From assembly GCF_039542305.1 (NCBI RefSeq), contig NZ_BAABHW010000002.1, positions 434,001 through 498,000 of the forward strand: a stretch of DNA of 64,000 nucleotides, read 5' to 3'. The stretch comes from Roseibacterium beibuensis (lineage in GTDB: Bacteria > Pseudomonadota > Alphaproteobacteria > Rhodobacterales > Rhodobacteraceae). Shown in pieces: positions 1 to 8,927 of the stretch; within the stretch, counting starts at the first letter, position 1; each line of letters begins with the position of its first letter. Both the position numbers and the translations under genes were made by a program. The notes below the pieces were generated by a model. The model had not been told where the DNA came from. It worked only from the letters and a program-made list of their open reading frames with translations, and did not search any database.

Positions 1-212
1 GCCTTATGCTGCGCACGCGCCCCCTTTGGCGGCGCACCCTAATGAGGCGCCGGGCCTCGGGCGAGTCTGAACTGGCATATTTGCAAATAAATTAGCGAAG
101 GACTTTGGAAAACTGCGTAATTGCAAATTATTCAATCAACTGCGCGGTGTTGGAAACCGATGTGCATGGCCGCACATGGACAAGACCCGCGCCGCGACCT
201 AAGCCCTAGGGC
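1..212. other. Intergenic region upstream of MFS gene
   Basis: No convincing gene is seen here. The distal part is GC-rich; the part from about 70 to 140 is AT-rich and holds two TTTGCAAA-type palindromes listed separately. It is the probable promoter region of the MFS exporter starting at 213. Confidence 0.5.
79..129 (+). promoter_or_regulatory. Two TTTGCAAA-like palindromes (candidate ScfR sites)
   Basis: ATTTGCAAAT (79-88) and AATTGCAAATT (119-129) lie in the AT-rich stretch before the MFS gene. They match the TTTGCAAA half-sites seen twice in front of the neighbouring ScfR-type regulator. Known: ScfR/PccR/RamB-type regulators bind TTTGCAAA motifs. Inference: the regulator at 1493 may also control the MFS gene. 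Confidence 0.45.
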
Positions 213-1430
213 ATGAGTATCGCCCCGACGGTCCGCTTTCTCGACCGCTCCACGCCACCGCATATCTTCACCCTCATCGTGCTGACCGGGATCGGCGCGC
301 TGTCGATGAACATCTTCCTGCCGTCGCTGCCCGCGATGACGACGTTCTTCGACACCGACTACCGGCTGATGCAACTGTCGGTGGCGCTGTACCTCGCCGT
401 GAACGCGGTATTGCAGGTGGTCATCGGCCCCGTGTCGGACCGCTTGGGCCGACGCCCCGTCCTGCTGGGCAGCGTCGCGATCTTCATCCTTGCCACCATT
501 GGCTGCCTGCTGGCGACGACGGTCGAGGTCTTTCTGGCCTTTCGCATGTTGCAGGCGGTGATCGTGGCGGGGCTTGTCCTTGGCCGCGCGGTGGTGCGCG
601 ACATGTACCCCGCCGACCAGGCCGCCAGCCAGATCGGTTACGTCACGATGGGCATGGCCGTGGTGCCGATGATCGGCCCGGCCATCGGCGGCGCGCTGGA
701 CGAGACGCTGGGCTGGCAGGCGAATTTCTGGCTTCTGGGCGTGCTGGGGCTGGCCGTCTGCCTCCTGATCTGGCGCGACCTGGGCGAGACCGCCGCCCCC
801 GGTCGCGGCAGTTTCCGCGACCAGTTCGCGCAATACCCCGAGCTTCTGACCTCGCGCCGCTTCTGGGGCTACTGCATGGCCGCCGCCTTCGCCTCGGGGG
901 CGTTCTTCGCCTATCTCGGCGGCGCGCCCTATGTCGGCTCGGAGGTGTTCGGCCTGTCGGCGGCCGAGGTCGGGTTCTATTTCGGCGCGCCCGCCGTCGG
1001 CTATTTCTTCGGCAATTTCATCTCGGGCCGCTTTTCCGTCCGCGTGGGCATCAACGGGATGATCCTGTGGGGCACCATCCTGACGGCGGTCGGCCTGAGC
1101 CTTTCGCTGCTGCTGTTCCTGATCGGGTTCAAGACTGCGCTGGTGTTTTTCGGCTTCATGACCTTCGTGGGCCTGGGCAACGGCATGGTCCTGCCCAACG
1201 CGACCTCGGGCATGTTGTCGGTGCGTCCGCATCTGGCCGGAACCGCCAGCGGCCTTGGCGGGGCGATCATGATCGGCGGCGGCGCGGCCTTGTCCGCGCT
1301 GGCGGGGGCCCTTCTGACCGGGGGGAATGGGGCCTACCCGCTGATCTTCATCATGCTGACCACCTCGATCCTGGCCGTGCTCTCGATCCTCTACACCATC
1401 CGCCGCGAGCGGCAGGTGAACCCCGGCTGA
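213..1430 (+). CDS. MFS drug-resistance transporter, Bcr/CflA type
   Basis: A 405-residue inner-membrane protein with about 12 hydrophobic segments. The loop after the second segment carries the MFS motif A, visible as GPVSDRLGRRPVLL near residue 70. Length and motif fit the Bcr/CflA drug:proton antiporters, which expel drugs or small metabolites. It precedes an ScfR-type regulator on the same strand with a 62-bp gap, and both genes have TTTGCAAA sites upstream, so joint control by acyl-CoA status is possible. The substrate cannot be read from sequence. A long antisense frame over this gene is a codon-bias shadow. Confidence 0.9.
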   Translation: MSIAPTVRFLDRSTPPHIFTLIVLTGIGALSMNIFLPSLPAMTTFFDTDYRLMQLSVALYLAVNAVLQVVIGPVSDRLGRRPVLLGSVAIFILATIGCLLATTVEVFLAFRMLQAVIVAGLVLGRAVVRDMYPADQAASQIGYVTMGMAVVPMIGPAIGGALDETLGWQANFWLLGVLGLAVCLLIWRDLGETAAPGRGSFRDQFAQYPELLTSRRFWGYCMAAAFASGAFFAYLGGAPYVGSEVFGLSAAEVGFYFGAPAVGYFFGNFISGRFSVRVGINGMILWGTILTAVGLSLSLLLFLIGFKTALVFFGFMTFVGLGNGMVLPNATSGMLSVRPHLAGTASGLGGAIMIGGGAALSALAGALLTGGNGAYPLIFIMLTTSILAVLSILYTIRRERQVNPG

Positions 1431-1448
1431 GGCCTGCGCTTCCATCTC

Positions 1449-1477
1449 TTTGCAAAACCCACTAGTGATTTTGCAAA
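1449..1477 (+). promoter_or_regulatory. Paired TTTGCAAA operator in front of the ScfR-type gene
   Basis: TTTGCAAA occurs at 1449-1456 and again at 1470-1477, 21 bp apart (13-nt spacer), 16 bp before the ATG of the regulator. The site overlaps where a promoter should be, so negative autoregulation is the simplest reading. The spacer is longer than the N4 spacer that I recall for PccR of Rhodobacter sphaeroides. Confidence 0.6.
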
Positions 1478-1492
1478 GCACCTGGAGCCCCC

Positions 1493-2887
1493 ATGCCCAA
1501 TCGCAAGCTCTATGCCGGGGCCAAGCTGCGCGAACTGCGCACGCGGCTTGGCCTCACGCAAAAGGATTTCGCCGGCAAGCTCGGCATCTCGCTGCCTTAT
1601 CTGAACCAGATGGAGAACAACAACCGCCCCGTCTCGACCACGGTCGTGCTGGGGCTGGCGCAGGAATTCGGCCTCGACGTGACCGAGCTGAGTTCCGGCG
1701 ACACCGAACGCCTCGTCTCGGACATGCGCGAGGCGCTGGCCGACCCCGTCTTTGCCGAGGATAGCCCGCCGCTGGCCGACCTGCGCCTTGCCGCCTCGAA
1801 CGCGCCGGCACTCGCGCGCGCCTTCCTCGACCTGCACCGCGCCTATCGCCAGACGCACGAGCGCCTCGCCTCGCTGGACGAAGCGCTCGGGCATGAAGGG
1901 CGCGCCACCCCCAGCCCGTGGGAGGAAGTGCGCGATTTCTTCCATTATTGCGACAACTACATCGACGCCGTGGACCGCGCCGCCGAACGCTTTGCCGGAC
2001 AGGCGCAAGGGGACCTCGCGCAGCACACGGAGCGCGTCCTTGAGGGCATGGGCGTCCAAATCCGCCACGCCGCGGGCGAAGGCGTGCGCCATTACGACCG
2101 CGCCAGCCGAACCCTGACCCTGTCGCCCCGCGCGGCCCCCGAGACGCAGCGCTTCCAGCTTTTGCATCAATACGCGCTTCTGGCGCAAAGCCAGCTGCTG
2201 GAAGCCACGCTTGACCTGGCCCGGTTCCAGACCGACACCGCGCGCGAGATCGCCCGCATCGGCATGGCCAATTACTTCGCGGGCGCGGTTCTGATGCCCT
2301 ACACCCGCTTTGCCGAGGCCGCCGACGAAACCCGCCATGACCTAGAGCGCATGTCGATCCAGTTCGGCGCCTCGATCGAGCAGATCGCCCATCGTCTTTC
2401 GACCCTGCAACGCCCCGGCGCCAAGGGCGTGCCCTTCTTCTTTGCGCGCGTCGACCAGGCCGGGACCGTCACCAAACGCCACTCGGCCACGCGACTGCAA
2501 TTCGCGCGCTTCGGCGGGGCCTGCCCGCTGTGGAACGTGCACCAGGCCTTCGAGACGCCCGGGCGCTTCCTGCGCCAACTGGCCGAAACGCCCGATGGCA
2601 TACGCTACGTGATCCTGGCCCGCGACGTGTCGAAATCCGGCGGGGCCTGGGGCACACCCACCCGCCGCTTCGCCATTTCGCTGGGATGCGAGCTGCGCCA
2701 CGCGCCCAAGCTGGTCTATGCCGACGGGCTCGACCTCGACCGGGACGAGGCGTTCCAGCCCATCGGCATCTCCTGCCGGATCTGCGAGCGCGCGCATTGC
2801 CACCAACGCTCGGTGCCGCCGCTGGAACGGCAGTTGACAGTCGACCCGGACCATCGCGGCACCCTGCCCTACCAGATCGGTGGATAA
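1493..2887 (+). CDS. Short-chain fatty acyl-CoA regulator (ScfR) family, XRE HTH
   Basis: A 464-residue cytoplasmic regulator. An N-terminal Cro/C1-type helix-turn-helix spans about residues 8-62 (LRELRTRLGLTQKDFAGKLG, then YLNQMENN). The long C-terminal part carries the family's cysteine motif, CRICERAHCHQR, around residue 430. These features match the ScfR group (PccR, MccR, RamB), which sense acyl-CoA thioesters and control propionate, acetate or related assimilation. None of those pathway genes is adjacent, so the specific ligand is unknown. Paired TTTGCAAA sites directly upstream suggest autoregulation. Confidence 0.85.
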   Translation: MPNRKLYAGAKLRELRTRLGLTQKDFAGKLGISLPYLNQMENNNRPVSTTVVLGLAQEFGLDVTELSSGDTERLVSDMREALADPVFAEDSPPLADLRLAASNAPALARAFLDLHRAYRQTHERLASLDEALGHEGRATPSPWEEVRDFFHYCDNYIDAVDRAAERFAGQAQGDLAQHTERVLEGMGVQIRHAAGEGVRHYDRASRTLTLSPRAAPETQRFQLLHQYALLAQSQLLEATLDLARFQTDTAREIARIGMANYFAGAVLMPYTRFAEAADETRHDLERMSIQFGASIEQIAHRLSTLQRPGAKGVPFFFARVDQAGTVTKRHSATRLQFARFGGACPLWNVHQAFETPGRFLRQLAETPDGIRYVILARDVSKSGGAWGTPTRRFAISLGCELRHAPKLVYADGLDLDRDEAFQPIGISCRICERAHCHQRSVPPLERQLTVDPDHRGTLPYQIGG

Positions 2888-2957
2888 GCAAAGCCGTTGA
2901 CGCTTCGACAGTTGCGCCCCTACATCTGGACTGCGACGGACAGGGAGGACGGCCAGA

Positions 2958-3455
2958 ATGGAAATGCACGCGACACGGACGCTGAACGCGGACCGTGAAA
3001 CCGTTTGGGCGGCGCTCAACGATGCCAGGGTGCTGGAGGCCTGCATCCCCGGCTGTCAGGAACTCCACGGCTCGCCCGAGGAAGGCTTCCACGCCGAGGT
3101 GAAGCAAAAGGTCGGCCCGGTGAAAGCGACCTTCAAGGGCGACGTGACCCTGTCGGACGTGAAGCCGCTGGAAAGCTACGTCATCTCGGGCGAGGGCAAG
3201 GGCGGCGTGGCGGGCTTCGCCAAGGGCTCGGCGCAGGTCATCCTGTCGGATGCCGAGGGTGGCGGAACGGACCTGCACTATGACGTCGACGCCAAGGTGG
3301 GCGGCAAGCTGGCGCAATTGGGTTCGCGCCTGATCGACAGTTTCGCCAAGAAGATGGCCGACCAGTTCTTCGAGCGCTTCCAGGCCCATGTCGAGGGGAC
3401 CGAGGACGATCCCCTTGCGCAAGGCGATGGCGACGACGGGCCGGCGACCAGTTAA
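2958..3455 (+). CDS. CoxG-like SRPBCC protein (CO dehydrogenase subunit G family)
   Basis: A 165-residue protein starting MEMHATRTL with the START-like pattern of CoxG: WAALNDARVLEACIPGC near the N-terminus and a GKGGVAGFAKGSAQV stretch mid-protein. The C-terminal membrane anchor of full-length CoxG is absent; the tail is acidic. In CO oxidisers CoxG helps mature or anchor aerobic CO dehydrogenase, but no coxMSL genes are nearby, so this is an orphan and its partner may be another molybdenum hydroxylase encoded elsewhere. GGGAGG lies upstream of the chosen ATG; an in-frame ATG two codons later is also possible. Confidence 0.85.
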   Translation: MEMHATRTLNADRETVWAALNDARVLEACIPGCQELHGSPEEGFHAEVKQKVGPVKATFKGDVTLSDVKPLESYVISGEGKGGVAGFAKGSAQVILSDAEGGGTDLHYDVDAKVGGKLAQLGSRLIDSFAKKMADQFFERFQAHVEGTEDDPLAQGDGDDGPATS

Positions 3456-3669
3456 CGCTTCCGACACGAAGGCGGGCACGGCACCGGTTGCGCGACGGAC
3501 CCGCAGCCGCCGTCAAATACGAGAAAATTATCGGAGGGCGCGGCGGCCGCGCCAGTCCCCTGGGCGCGGGGCCGCTGCCCCCCGGACCGCGCCTTCCGAT
3601 CCACCCGCCAGCCGCCTTGGCCGGGTCGTCCCTTCGCGTGGGATCGGGGCGCAGACGCTGTTGCCGCGG

Positions 3670-3909
3670 TCAGGCCTTGGCCAGCATGCCCGCGATTTCA
3701 TCCTTCAGGCGCATCCGTTCCTTGCGCATCTGCGTTTCCGCCGACTGGTCGATCGGCTCGACCCCGGTCTCGGCGCGGTGCACGGCGCGGTTCACCTCGT
3801 GATACTCGTCCATCAGCTTCGAAAAATGCGGGTCAGACATCTTGAGCGTATGGATCTTGTCGGCGTCGTTCGGGAATTCCTCGGCCAAAAGATGCGGCGT
3901 GTTCGACAT
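3670..3909 (-). CDS. DUF465/YdcH-like small coiled-coil protein
   Basis: A 79-residue protein starting MSNTPHLLAEEF. It is highly charged and predicted to be a helical hairpin, with a heptad-like ending (QMRKERMRLKDEI), as in the YdcH/DUF465 family of unknown function. The ATG at 3909 is preceded by GGAAGGAG; a longer upstream frame exists but lacks a ribosome site and is out of character. It is isolated from its neighbours. The 214-bp gap before its stop holds only GC-rich sequence plus a degenerate TCAAATACGAGAAAAT-like stretch. Confidence 0.8.
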   Translation of the reverse strand: MSNTPHLLAEEFPNDADKIHTLKMSDPHFSKLMDEYHEVNRAVHRAETGVEPIDQSAETQMRKERMRLKDEIAGMLAKA

Positions 3910-4003
3910 TGCGTGTCTCCTTCCTGTCGGGTCCGAAAAGGAAGATAGACGGCGCGCGCGCACCACGGCCTTGAGCCAGATCAACCGTGGAATGAATCCG
4001 GGT

Positions 4004-4696
4004 CTATTCCGCTGCCGTATCGAGGGTGCCGCGCCAGGCCCGCATCACGGCCTCGGGGCTGAGGACATCGGCGACCGGCAGGCCCTCGAACCCATCGCCG
4101 TCGATCTGCGCCATCCGCCCCGGAAAGGCCAGCACCGGCAGGTCCGCCGCCCGCGCGGCCTGCGCCGCCACTAACGTGTCGGCCACCACGACCGAGCGGC
4201 CATTACCCACGCCCAGGCGGCTGACGGCAAGCTGCATCGCCTCCGGGTCGGGGGCCATGCGCTCCACGTCGGGGCGCAGCACCGCCACGTCGAACGAGAT
4301 CCCCGCCCGCGCCCGCGCCGTCGCCTTCAGAACTGCGCCCACCGGCGCCTCTTCGGCCCGGCTGGCCAGCGCCAGTTTCACCCCGCCGCGCGCCGCCCAT
4401 GTCAACACGCGCGCCACGCCCGGGCGCAAGGGGACCTCGTCCACGATCATCGCCGCGAAAAGCCGCTGGTGCGTGACATCCAGCGCCTCGGCCTCGATCA
4501 CCTGCCCCAGATGCGCGGCATAGCGCGCGGCCAGTTGCCTGTCGCCCCCCGGACGCATCAACTCGGCATAGACATCCCAGGACCATTCCCACGGCACGTC
4601 GTGCATCCGGAACGCGGCGTTCCACGCGCGCCGGTCGATCTCGGCGCATTCGGCGAGGCTTCCCATCCCGCCAAAAATCAGGGCTTCCAATGTCAT
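4004..4696 (-). CDS. HAD-like protein, catalytic residues lost
   Basis: A 230-residue protein with the cap-plus-core layout of the CbbY/phosphoglycolate phosphatase-like HAD proteins. The family's motif I, normally DxDGT, reads LIFGGMGSL here, so both aspartates are gone. The motif III lysine expected before PxP is Met in MAPDPEAM, while an Asp remains in the motif IV region (VVVADT). It probably does not form the phospho-aspartate intermediate and may be a binding or regulatory relative. The start at 4696 has GGACGGAGG six bases upstream; a 15-codon longer version is less likely. Confidence 0.75.
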   Translation of the reverse strand: MTLEALIFGGMGSLAECAEIDRRAWNAAFRMHDVPWEWSWDVYAELMRPGGDRQLAARYAAHLGQVIEAEALDVTHQRLFAAMIVDEVPLRPGVARVLTWAARGGVKLALASRAEEAPVGAVLKATARARAGISFDVAVLRPDVERMAPDPEAMQLAVSRLGVGNGRSVVVADTLVAAQAARAADLPVLAFPGRMAQIDGDGFEGLPVADVLSPEAVMRAWRGTLDTAAE

Positions 4697-4852
4697 CGAT
4701 ACCTCCGTCCTTTCCAGAACGAAGACGTACGACTCTTTCATTCAAGCAACCGGGAGGCGTTTGCGGCGGCGCAGCATCGCCCTTTGTCGGCGCCATGGGC
4801 GCAGGACCGGGAGGCTGCCTAATTTGCAGGCGCAATCGAAACCGTTTCGGAC

Positions 4853-5770
4853 CTATCGCCCCTGCGCCGCACGGCGACGCAACACCGCCTCGCGCCAGGT
4901 GATGTAGCTGACCGCCGCGATGATCAGCGCCCCGCCGAGGATCACGAAGATATCCGCCGGCTCGCCGAAAACGACCGCCCCCAGAAGGGTTGCCCAGACC
5001 AGTTGCAGGAAGGTGACGGGCTGCGTCACCGTCAGCGGCGCGGCGCGGAAGGCCAGCGTCATCGCGTAATGCCCCCCCGTCGCGAAAACGGCCGTCAGCG
5101 ACAGCCAGCCCAGGTTCTCCCAGCTGACCGGCACCCAGACCCAGGCCGCGAAGGGCGCAAGCCCCAGCGTCACCGTCACCGACAGCATGAAGACCACCAC
5201 CTGCGGCGGCGTCTCGTCGGCCATGATCTTGGCGATCAGGTAGCCGACGGCGAAACTCGCCGCCGTGAACAGCATGGCGAAATGGCCGGGGTTCAGCTCG
5301 CGGAAGCCCGGGCGCAGGATGATCAGCGCGCCGACCAGCGCCAGCACCACCGCCATGAGCCGCCGGAACGCCATGCGCTCGCCCAGCACGAAGACCGCCA
5401 GCACCGAGACGTAGACCGGGTTGAGGTAGTTCATCGCCGTCACCTCGGCGATGGGGATCATCGTCATGGCGTAGAACCAGCAGATCACCCCCGCCGTATG
5501 CGCCACGCCGCGCACGCCGAACAGGCGCAGCGCCCGCCCGCTCAGCCGCGTCGCGCGCACCGCCGGCAGCATCGGGATCAGGAACACCAGCCCCAGCACG
5601 TAGCGCAGGAAGGCCGCCTGCGCCGCCGGCACGTCGGAGCCGACCATCTTAACGGTGGCCGTCACCGCCACGAAGCACAGGCCCGTCACGATCATCCAGA
5701 TCACGCCGAGCACGGGACGGTGGGGCGGGGCTCTGTCCGGTTTGGCTGGGGGGGACGCGCTTGGTTCCAT
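4853..5770 (-). CDS. DMT/EamA family exporter
   Basis: A 305-residue inner-membrane protein with about ten hydrophobic segments in two EamA repeats (residues about 20-155 and 165-295), typical of drug/metabolite transporters that export metabolites or amino acids. It lies just downstream of a LysE-type exporter on the same strand and may be co-transcribed. The ATG at 5770 gives a normal short cytoplasmic leader. A TTG at 5806, immediately after the stop of the LysE gene and behind GAGGG, is a real alternative start implying translational coupling. Substrate unknown. Confidence 0.85.
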   Translation of the reverse strand: MEPSASPPAKPDRAPPHRPVLGVIWMIVTGLCFVAVTATVKMVGSDVPAAQAAFLRYVLGLVFLIPMLPAVRATRLSGRALRLFGVRGVAHTAGVICWFYAMTMIPIAEVTAMNYLNPVYVSVLAVFVLGERMAFRRLMAVVLALVGALIILRPGFRELNPGHFAMLFTAASFAVGYLIAKIMADETPPQVVVFMLSVTVTLGLAPFAAWVWVPVSWENLGWLSLTAVFATGGHYAMTLAFRAAPLTVTQPVTFLQLVWATLLGAVVFGEPADIFVILGGALIIAAVSYITWREAVLRRRAAQGR

Positions 5771-5812
5771 TTGCGCGAACAGACCCCAAAGCCGCGACAG
5801 CCGCAAGCACCC

Positions 5813-6418
5813 TCAGCCGAAGATCGCGAGCTTTCCCGCCAGCGCCAGCATCGTCGCGCCCACGACCACGTCCAGCACCCGCCACGCCGCCGGCCGGGCA
5901 AAGACCGGGGCCAGCCCCCGCGCGCCGTAACCCAGAAGCAAGAAGAACAGGCACGAGGCCGACAGCGCCCCTGCGCCGAAAGCCCAATGGTCGGGGCGGT
6001 ACTGCGCGGCCACCGCGCCGATCAGGCCAACGGTGTCGAGATAGACATGCGGGTTGGCCCAGGTCATCACCAGCGTCGTGCTGATCGCCGCGCGCCGGCT
6101 CATCGCAGGCCCGCTGCCGGCGGTCAGCGCCTCGGACACCAGCAGCGCCGCACGCAGGCTTTTCACCCCGTAGACCGTCAGGAACGCGACGCCGCCCCAG
6201 CGCATCGCCTCCAGCGCCCAGGGGGCGGCCTCGGCCAGCGCGCCAAACCCGGCCACGCCCGCCGCGATCAGCATCCCCTCCGAGGCACAGCAAACCAGCA
6301 CGACCCAGCCCACATGCTCACGCCGCAGCCCCTGCCGCAGGACAAAGGCGTTCTGCGCCCCGATGGCGAGGATCAGCGAAAAGGACAGGGCAAAGCCTGC
6401 AAGGGCGGCAGTGAACAT
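5813..6418 (-). CDS. LysE/ArgO family amino-acid exporter
   Basis: A 201-residue inner-membrane protein with about six hydrophobic segments. It shows the LysE-family N-terminal signature, visible as LILAIGAQNAFVLRQGLRRE around residues 16-35, which is closest to ArgO/LysE exporters of basic amino acids. The usual divergent LysG/ArgP regulator is not found next to it; the next 300 bp upstream contain no gene. The DMT exporter follows within a few bases to about 40 bp, depending on its start. Confidence 0.88.
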   Translation of the reverse strand: MFTAALAGFALSFSLILAIGAQNAFVLRQGLRREHVGWVVLVCCASEGMLIAAGVAGFGALAEAAPWALEAMRWGGVAFLTVYGVKSLRAALLVSEALTAGSGPAMSRRAAISTTLVMTWANPHVYLDTVGLIGAVAAQYRPDHWAFGAGALSASCLFFLLLGYGARGLAPVFARPAAWRVLDVVVGATMLALAGKLAIFG

Positions 6419-6718
6419 GGGCGGTCCGGTGAAGGCGTGACAGCCCCCTCAATCCCGCATTCGCGGGGCACTGGCAAACGGGAAATTGGGCGGGGGTCCG
6501 AGATGATCGAACACAGGCGGGCATCCTGCGAGAGCGGCTTTCATCACCTCACGTGCAAAAGAAAATCGCCATGGAGCAAGCGCGCCGAAAGGTCGGACAG
6601 CCTCTTCCGTCGTGTGCGATTGCCGCGCAGGCAGGCCTTCCGTTCCGGGCTGTGTGCCTCGACCGCAGCCCCGTCGCACTCAAAGCCGACCGCAGGGTAT
6701 CCCCAGCCTTGGCGCGGG
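6419..6718. other. Intergenic region without a supported gene
   Basis: Short frames exist on both strands but none shows a ribosome site or a recognisable protein. This stretch is the promoter region of the LysE-type exporter and the downstream end of the GMC oxidoreductase gene. No clear terminator hairpin with a T-run was seen. Confidence 0.4.
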
Positions 6719-8377
6719 TCACGCGGCGGGTCGGGTCTGGCCCGATCCGAGATCCTTCGCCAATTGCCGGCAGGCCCGGACGGTCATGGCCATGATCGTC
6801 AGGGTCGTGCCGCTGACGCCCCCTGTCGGAAATGCGGCTGCGTCCGTCACAAGGATGTTCGGCGCATCGTGGAGGCGGCACCACGGGTCGAGGACCGAGG
6901 AACGGGGGTCGGCCCCCATCCTGGCGCCGCCGCTTTCATGGACTGCGCTGCCCATGGCCATGCTGCGTGGGAAAAGCACCCGAAACGCCTGCCGGAGGGC
7001 GAAGCCCGAGTCGGGAAAGGCGCCCTTGCCCATCTCGGTCAGGCCCAGCGGCGAGCCGATGAAGTCCAACTCGCCCCCTGCATCTGCAACCATCTCCTCA
7101 AGCGCGTCTTGCATGAGGCGCAAAGTGGCCTCGTCTCCGGAGGAGATCGCGCAGCGGATCCGGGGGATCGGGATGGACAAGGTATCGCGCCGTTTCGGGT
7201 CCAGCGTGACCCGGTTGTCGCGATCCGGGGTCATCTGCCCATAGCCCATGAAGGTGAACCTGGACGGGGCGTCTTTCGGTACAGGCGTCCGGGCGATCTT
7301 GCCTTGGAACATGTAGGTGCGGGGGCGACCGCCAGCCTCCTCCGGAAGCAGGCGGGGAATGAAGATGCCGGCCGGATCGCCCGAAGCGGCGTCGGTTTCG
7401 GCGTAGCCCCGAAACCGCGGCATGGTGCCCACGGCGATACAGTGGAGTTGATCGGCGAAATACCGTCCAAGCATACCGGAGCTGTTGCCAAGACCGCCCC
7501 CGCCCGATGGACCCGAATTCAGCAACAGGCGCACGCTTTCGATCGCGGACGCCGACAGGACCACGGCTGATGCGCGAAAGACGTGTTCCTTTCTGGTGAC
7601 CGAGTCGATGCACGCAACACCGACGGCCTGTCCGGTGTCAGGATCGATCAGCACTTCTCGCGCGGTCATGTTGTAGCGGATATCGAGACGTCCCGTCGCC
7701 AGCGCCGCTGCCAGGGGTTTAGGCACGGGTCCCTCTTCCGGCAGGGTATAGCGCCGCGCCACGACACGCCGCGCCGGATCACGGCTCTCGACCGCCTGCT
7801 TGAAAAACGCCTCAGCCTCCGTCAGGCGGGAGGGATGCGCGCAGACTGAATCGGGGAGGGTCTCGATCTGGTCGGACTGGCCGCAAATCCCCAGAAGCTC
7901 CTCGACCTCGGCATAGTATGGCGCAAGATCGTCATGGCAGATGGGCCAATCAACGCCCGCACCTGTCCGGCTGAACATGCGAAAATCATCATCCGACCAC
8001 CGCGACAGGACTCGTCCGTAAGTATGCAGCCGACCGCCTGCCTGCCGCCCGCGGAACCAAAGGTAAGGGGCCTCCCGCGGTGTCGTGTAAGGGTGCCGAC
8101 GGTCATTGACGTAGAAGTCCGAGACAAGGTCGTTGAACAAACCGGCACGAGCCTGGATATGCTGGCCGCGCAGGGTGGCTCGAACCCGTGCGCGCAGGTC
8201 CAGGGACGTGCTGTCGCCTCCCTTCGCCTCGTCGCCGCCAGTATCCTCTGCGACAATCTCCCTGCCGGCCTCGATTATCTGAACGCTCAGGCCCTGCCGG
8301 GTCAGTTCCAGCGCGGCGAAGGACCCTGACGCGCCCGATCCGACCACCAGAACATCCGGTTCTTGCGTCGACCTCAA
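6719..8377 (-). CDS. GMC family FAD-dependent oxidoreductase
   Basis: A 552-residue flavoprotein. The N-terminal Rossmann FAD motif reads VVGSGASGSFAALEL (residues about 10-24) followed by a ribose-binding Glu (IIEAG). The C-terminal GMC domain has HESGGARMG and NILVTDAAAFPTGG, with the catalytic His/Asn region. It is closest in layout to gluconate/sugar dehydrogenase flavoprotein subunits and polyol oxidases. No cytochrome c or small-subunit gene is adjacent, and no signal peptide is seen. It starts with TTG; no internal Met leaves the Rossmann motif intact. It is isolated by gaps of about 300 and 550 bp. Confidence 0.88.
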   Translation of the reverse strand: MRSTQEPDVLVVGSGASGSFAALELTRQGLSVQIIEAGREIVAEDTGGDEAKGGDSTSLDLRARVRATLRGQHIQARAGLFNDLVSDFYVNDRRHPYTTPREAPYLWFRGRQAGGRLHTYGRVLSRWSDDDFRMFSRTGAGVDWPICHDDLAPYYAEVEELLGICGQSDQIETLPDSVCAHPSRLTEAEAFFKQAVESRDPARRVVARRYTLPEEGPVPKPLAAALATGRLDIRYNMTAREVLIDPDTGQAVGVACIDSVTRKEHVFRASAVVLSASAIESVRLLLNSGPSGGGGLGNSSGMLGRYFADQLHCIAVGTMPRFRGYAETDAASGDPAGIFIPRLLPEEAGGRPRTYMFQGKIARTPVPKDAPSRFTFMGYGQMTPDRDNRVTLDPKRRDTLSIPIPRIRCAISSGDEATLRLMQDALEEMVADAGGELDFIGSPLGLTEMGKGAFPDSGFALRQAFRVLFPRSMAMGSAVHESGGARMGADPRSSVLDPWCRLHDAPNILVTDAAAFPTGGVSGTTLTIMAMTVRACRQLAKDLGSGQTRPAA

Positions 8378-8927
8378 AGCGAAAACCCCACAGCAGTTCT
8401 ATCGTTCGGACAAATGGACTTTGCGCTTGTTACGGTTCCACTTGCAGGCAACGTGGCCCAAGCCAAGGCATTTTCAAGACATGTGCGGACCTTCCGCGAG
8501 ATGCCGTGTCTGGTGACTCCGGGCACAGGCCGCCCTCCGTTCAGTTTCGATGCCGGATTTCCCACCGCGATGAACAGCTTAAGGGCCCGGATACCAGCGA
8601 CCTACCCCCCTTGTCATTTTTCACCCGTTTGGGGCCGCGTTTGCATGGAATGCTCGCTATTGCGGCGGATGGCACCTGTGCGGGTTACTGCTTCGGCATT
8701 GAGGCCATGACCAAAAGGTCGGCTGAGCTCCGCTCGCGTCAAATGCGAACCCGCTCCCTGCGTTCAGATCACGCCCAGACGTCTGAACCGCCAGACTCGA
8801 ACAGGAACGCCGCGCCCAAGCGTTCGGCGCGGCGGGCATGAAACGTGTATGCACAGGCTGTGTACGCCCTGTGTACGGGGTGTGACGTGCCGGTTTTCGC
8901 AGGGCGGGACGTGTCCCGCCACCCCGC
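8378..8927. other. 550-bp gap between GMC gene and yebC
   Basis: It contains a few medium frames on either strand, but none has a plausible product, ribosome site or codon pattern. The GMC-proximal part is somewhat AT-richer than the neighbourhood and should hold that gene's promoter. Near the yebC end it contains an 11-bp-period repeat listed separately. Confidence 0.4.
8844..8886. repeat. 11-bp-period GTGTAC repeat, copy 1
   Basis: Successive units GTGTATGCACA, CTGTGTACGCC, CTGTGTACGGG and GTGTGAC run in register with a period of about 11 bp. A second copy with the same order is at 60954-60993. The two copies share the block CTGTGTACGGGGTGTGAC. Function unknown; the helical spacing would suit a DNA-binding protein. 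Confidence 0.6.

Noticed and set aside
5003..7570. Very long + strand open frame (over 850 codons) across the DMT, LysE and GMC genes
   Set aside because: It is antisense to three well-supported genes, rich in Arg/His/Gln/Pro, and matches no protein; it is a high-GC shadow frame.
8363..8710. 115-codon frame in the gap before yebC
   Set aside because: No ribosome site, no recognisable domain and an uneven composition; the region looks non-coding.
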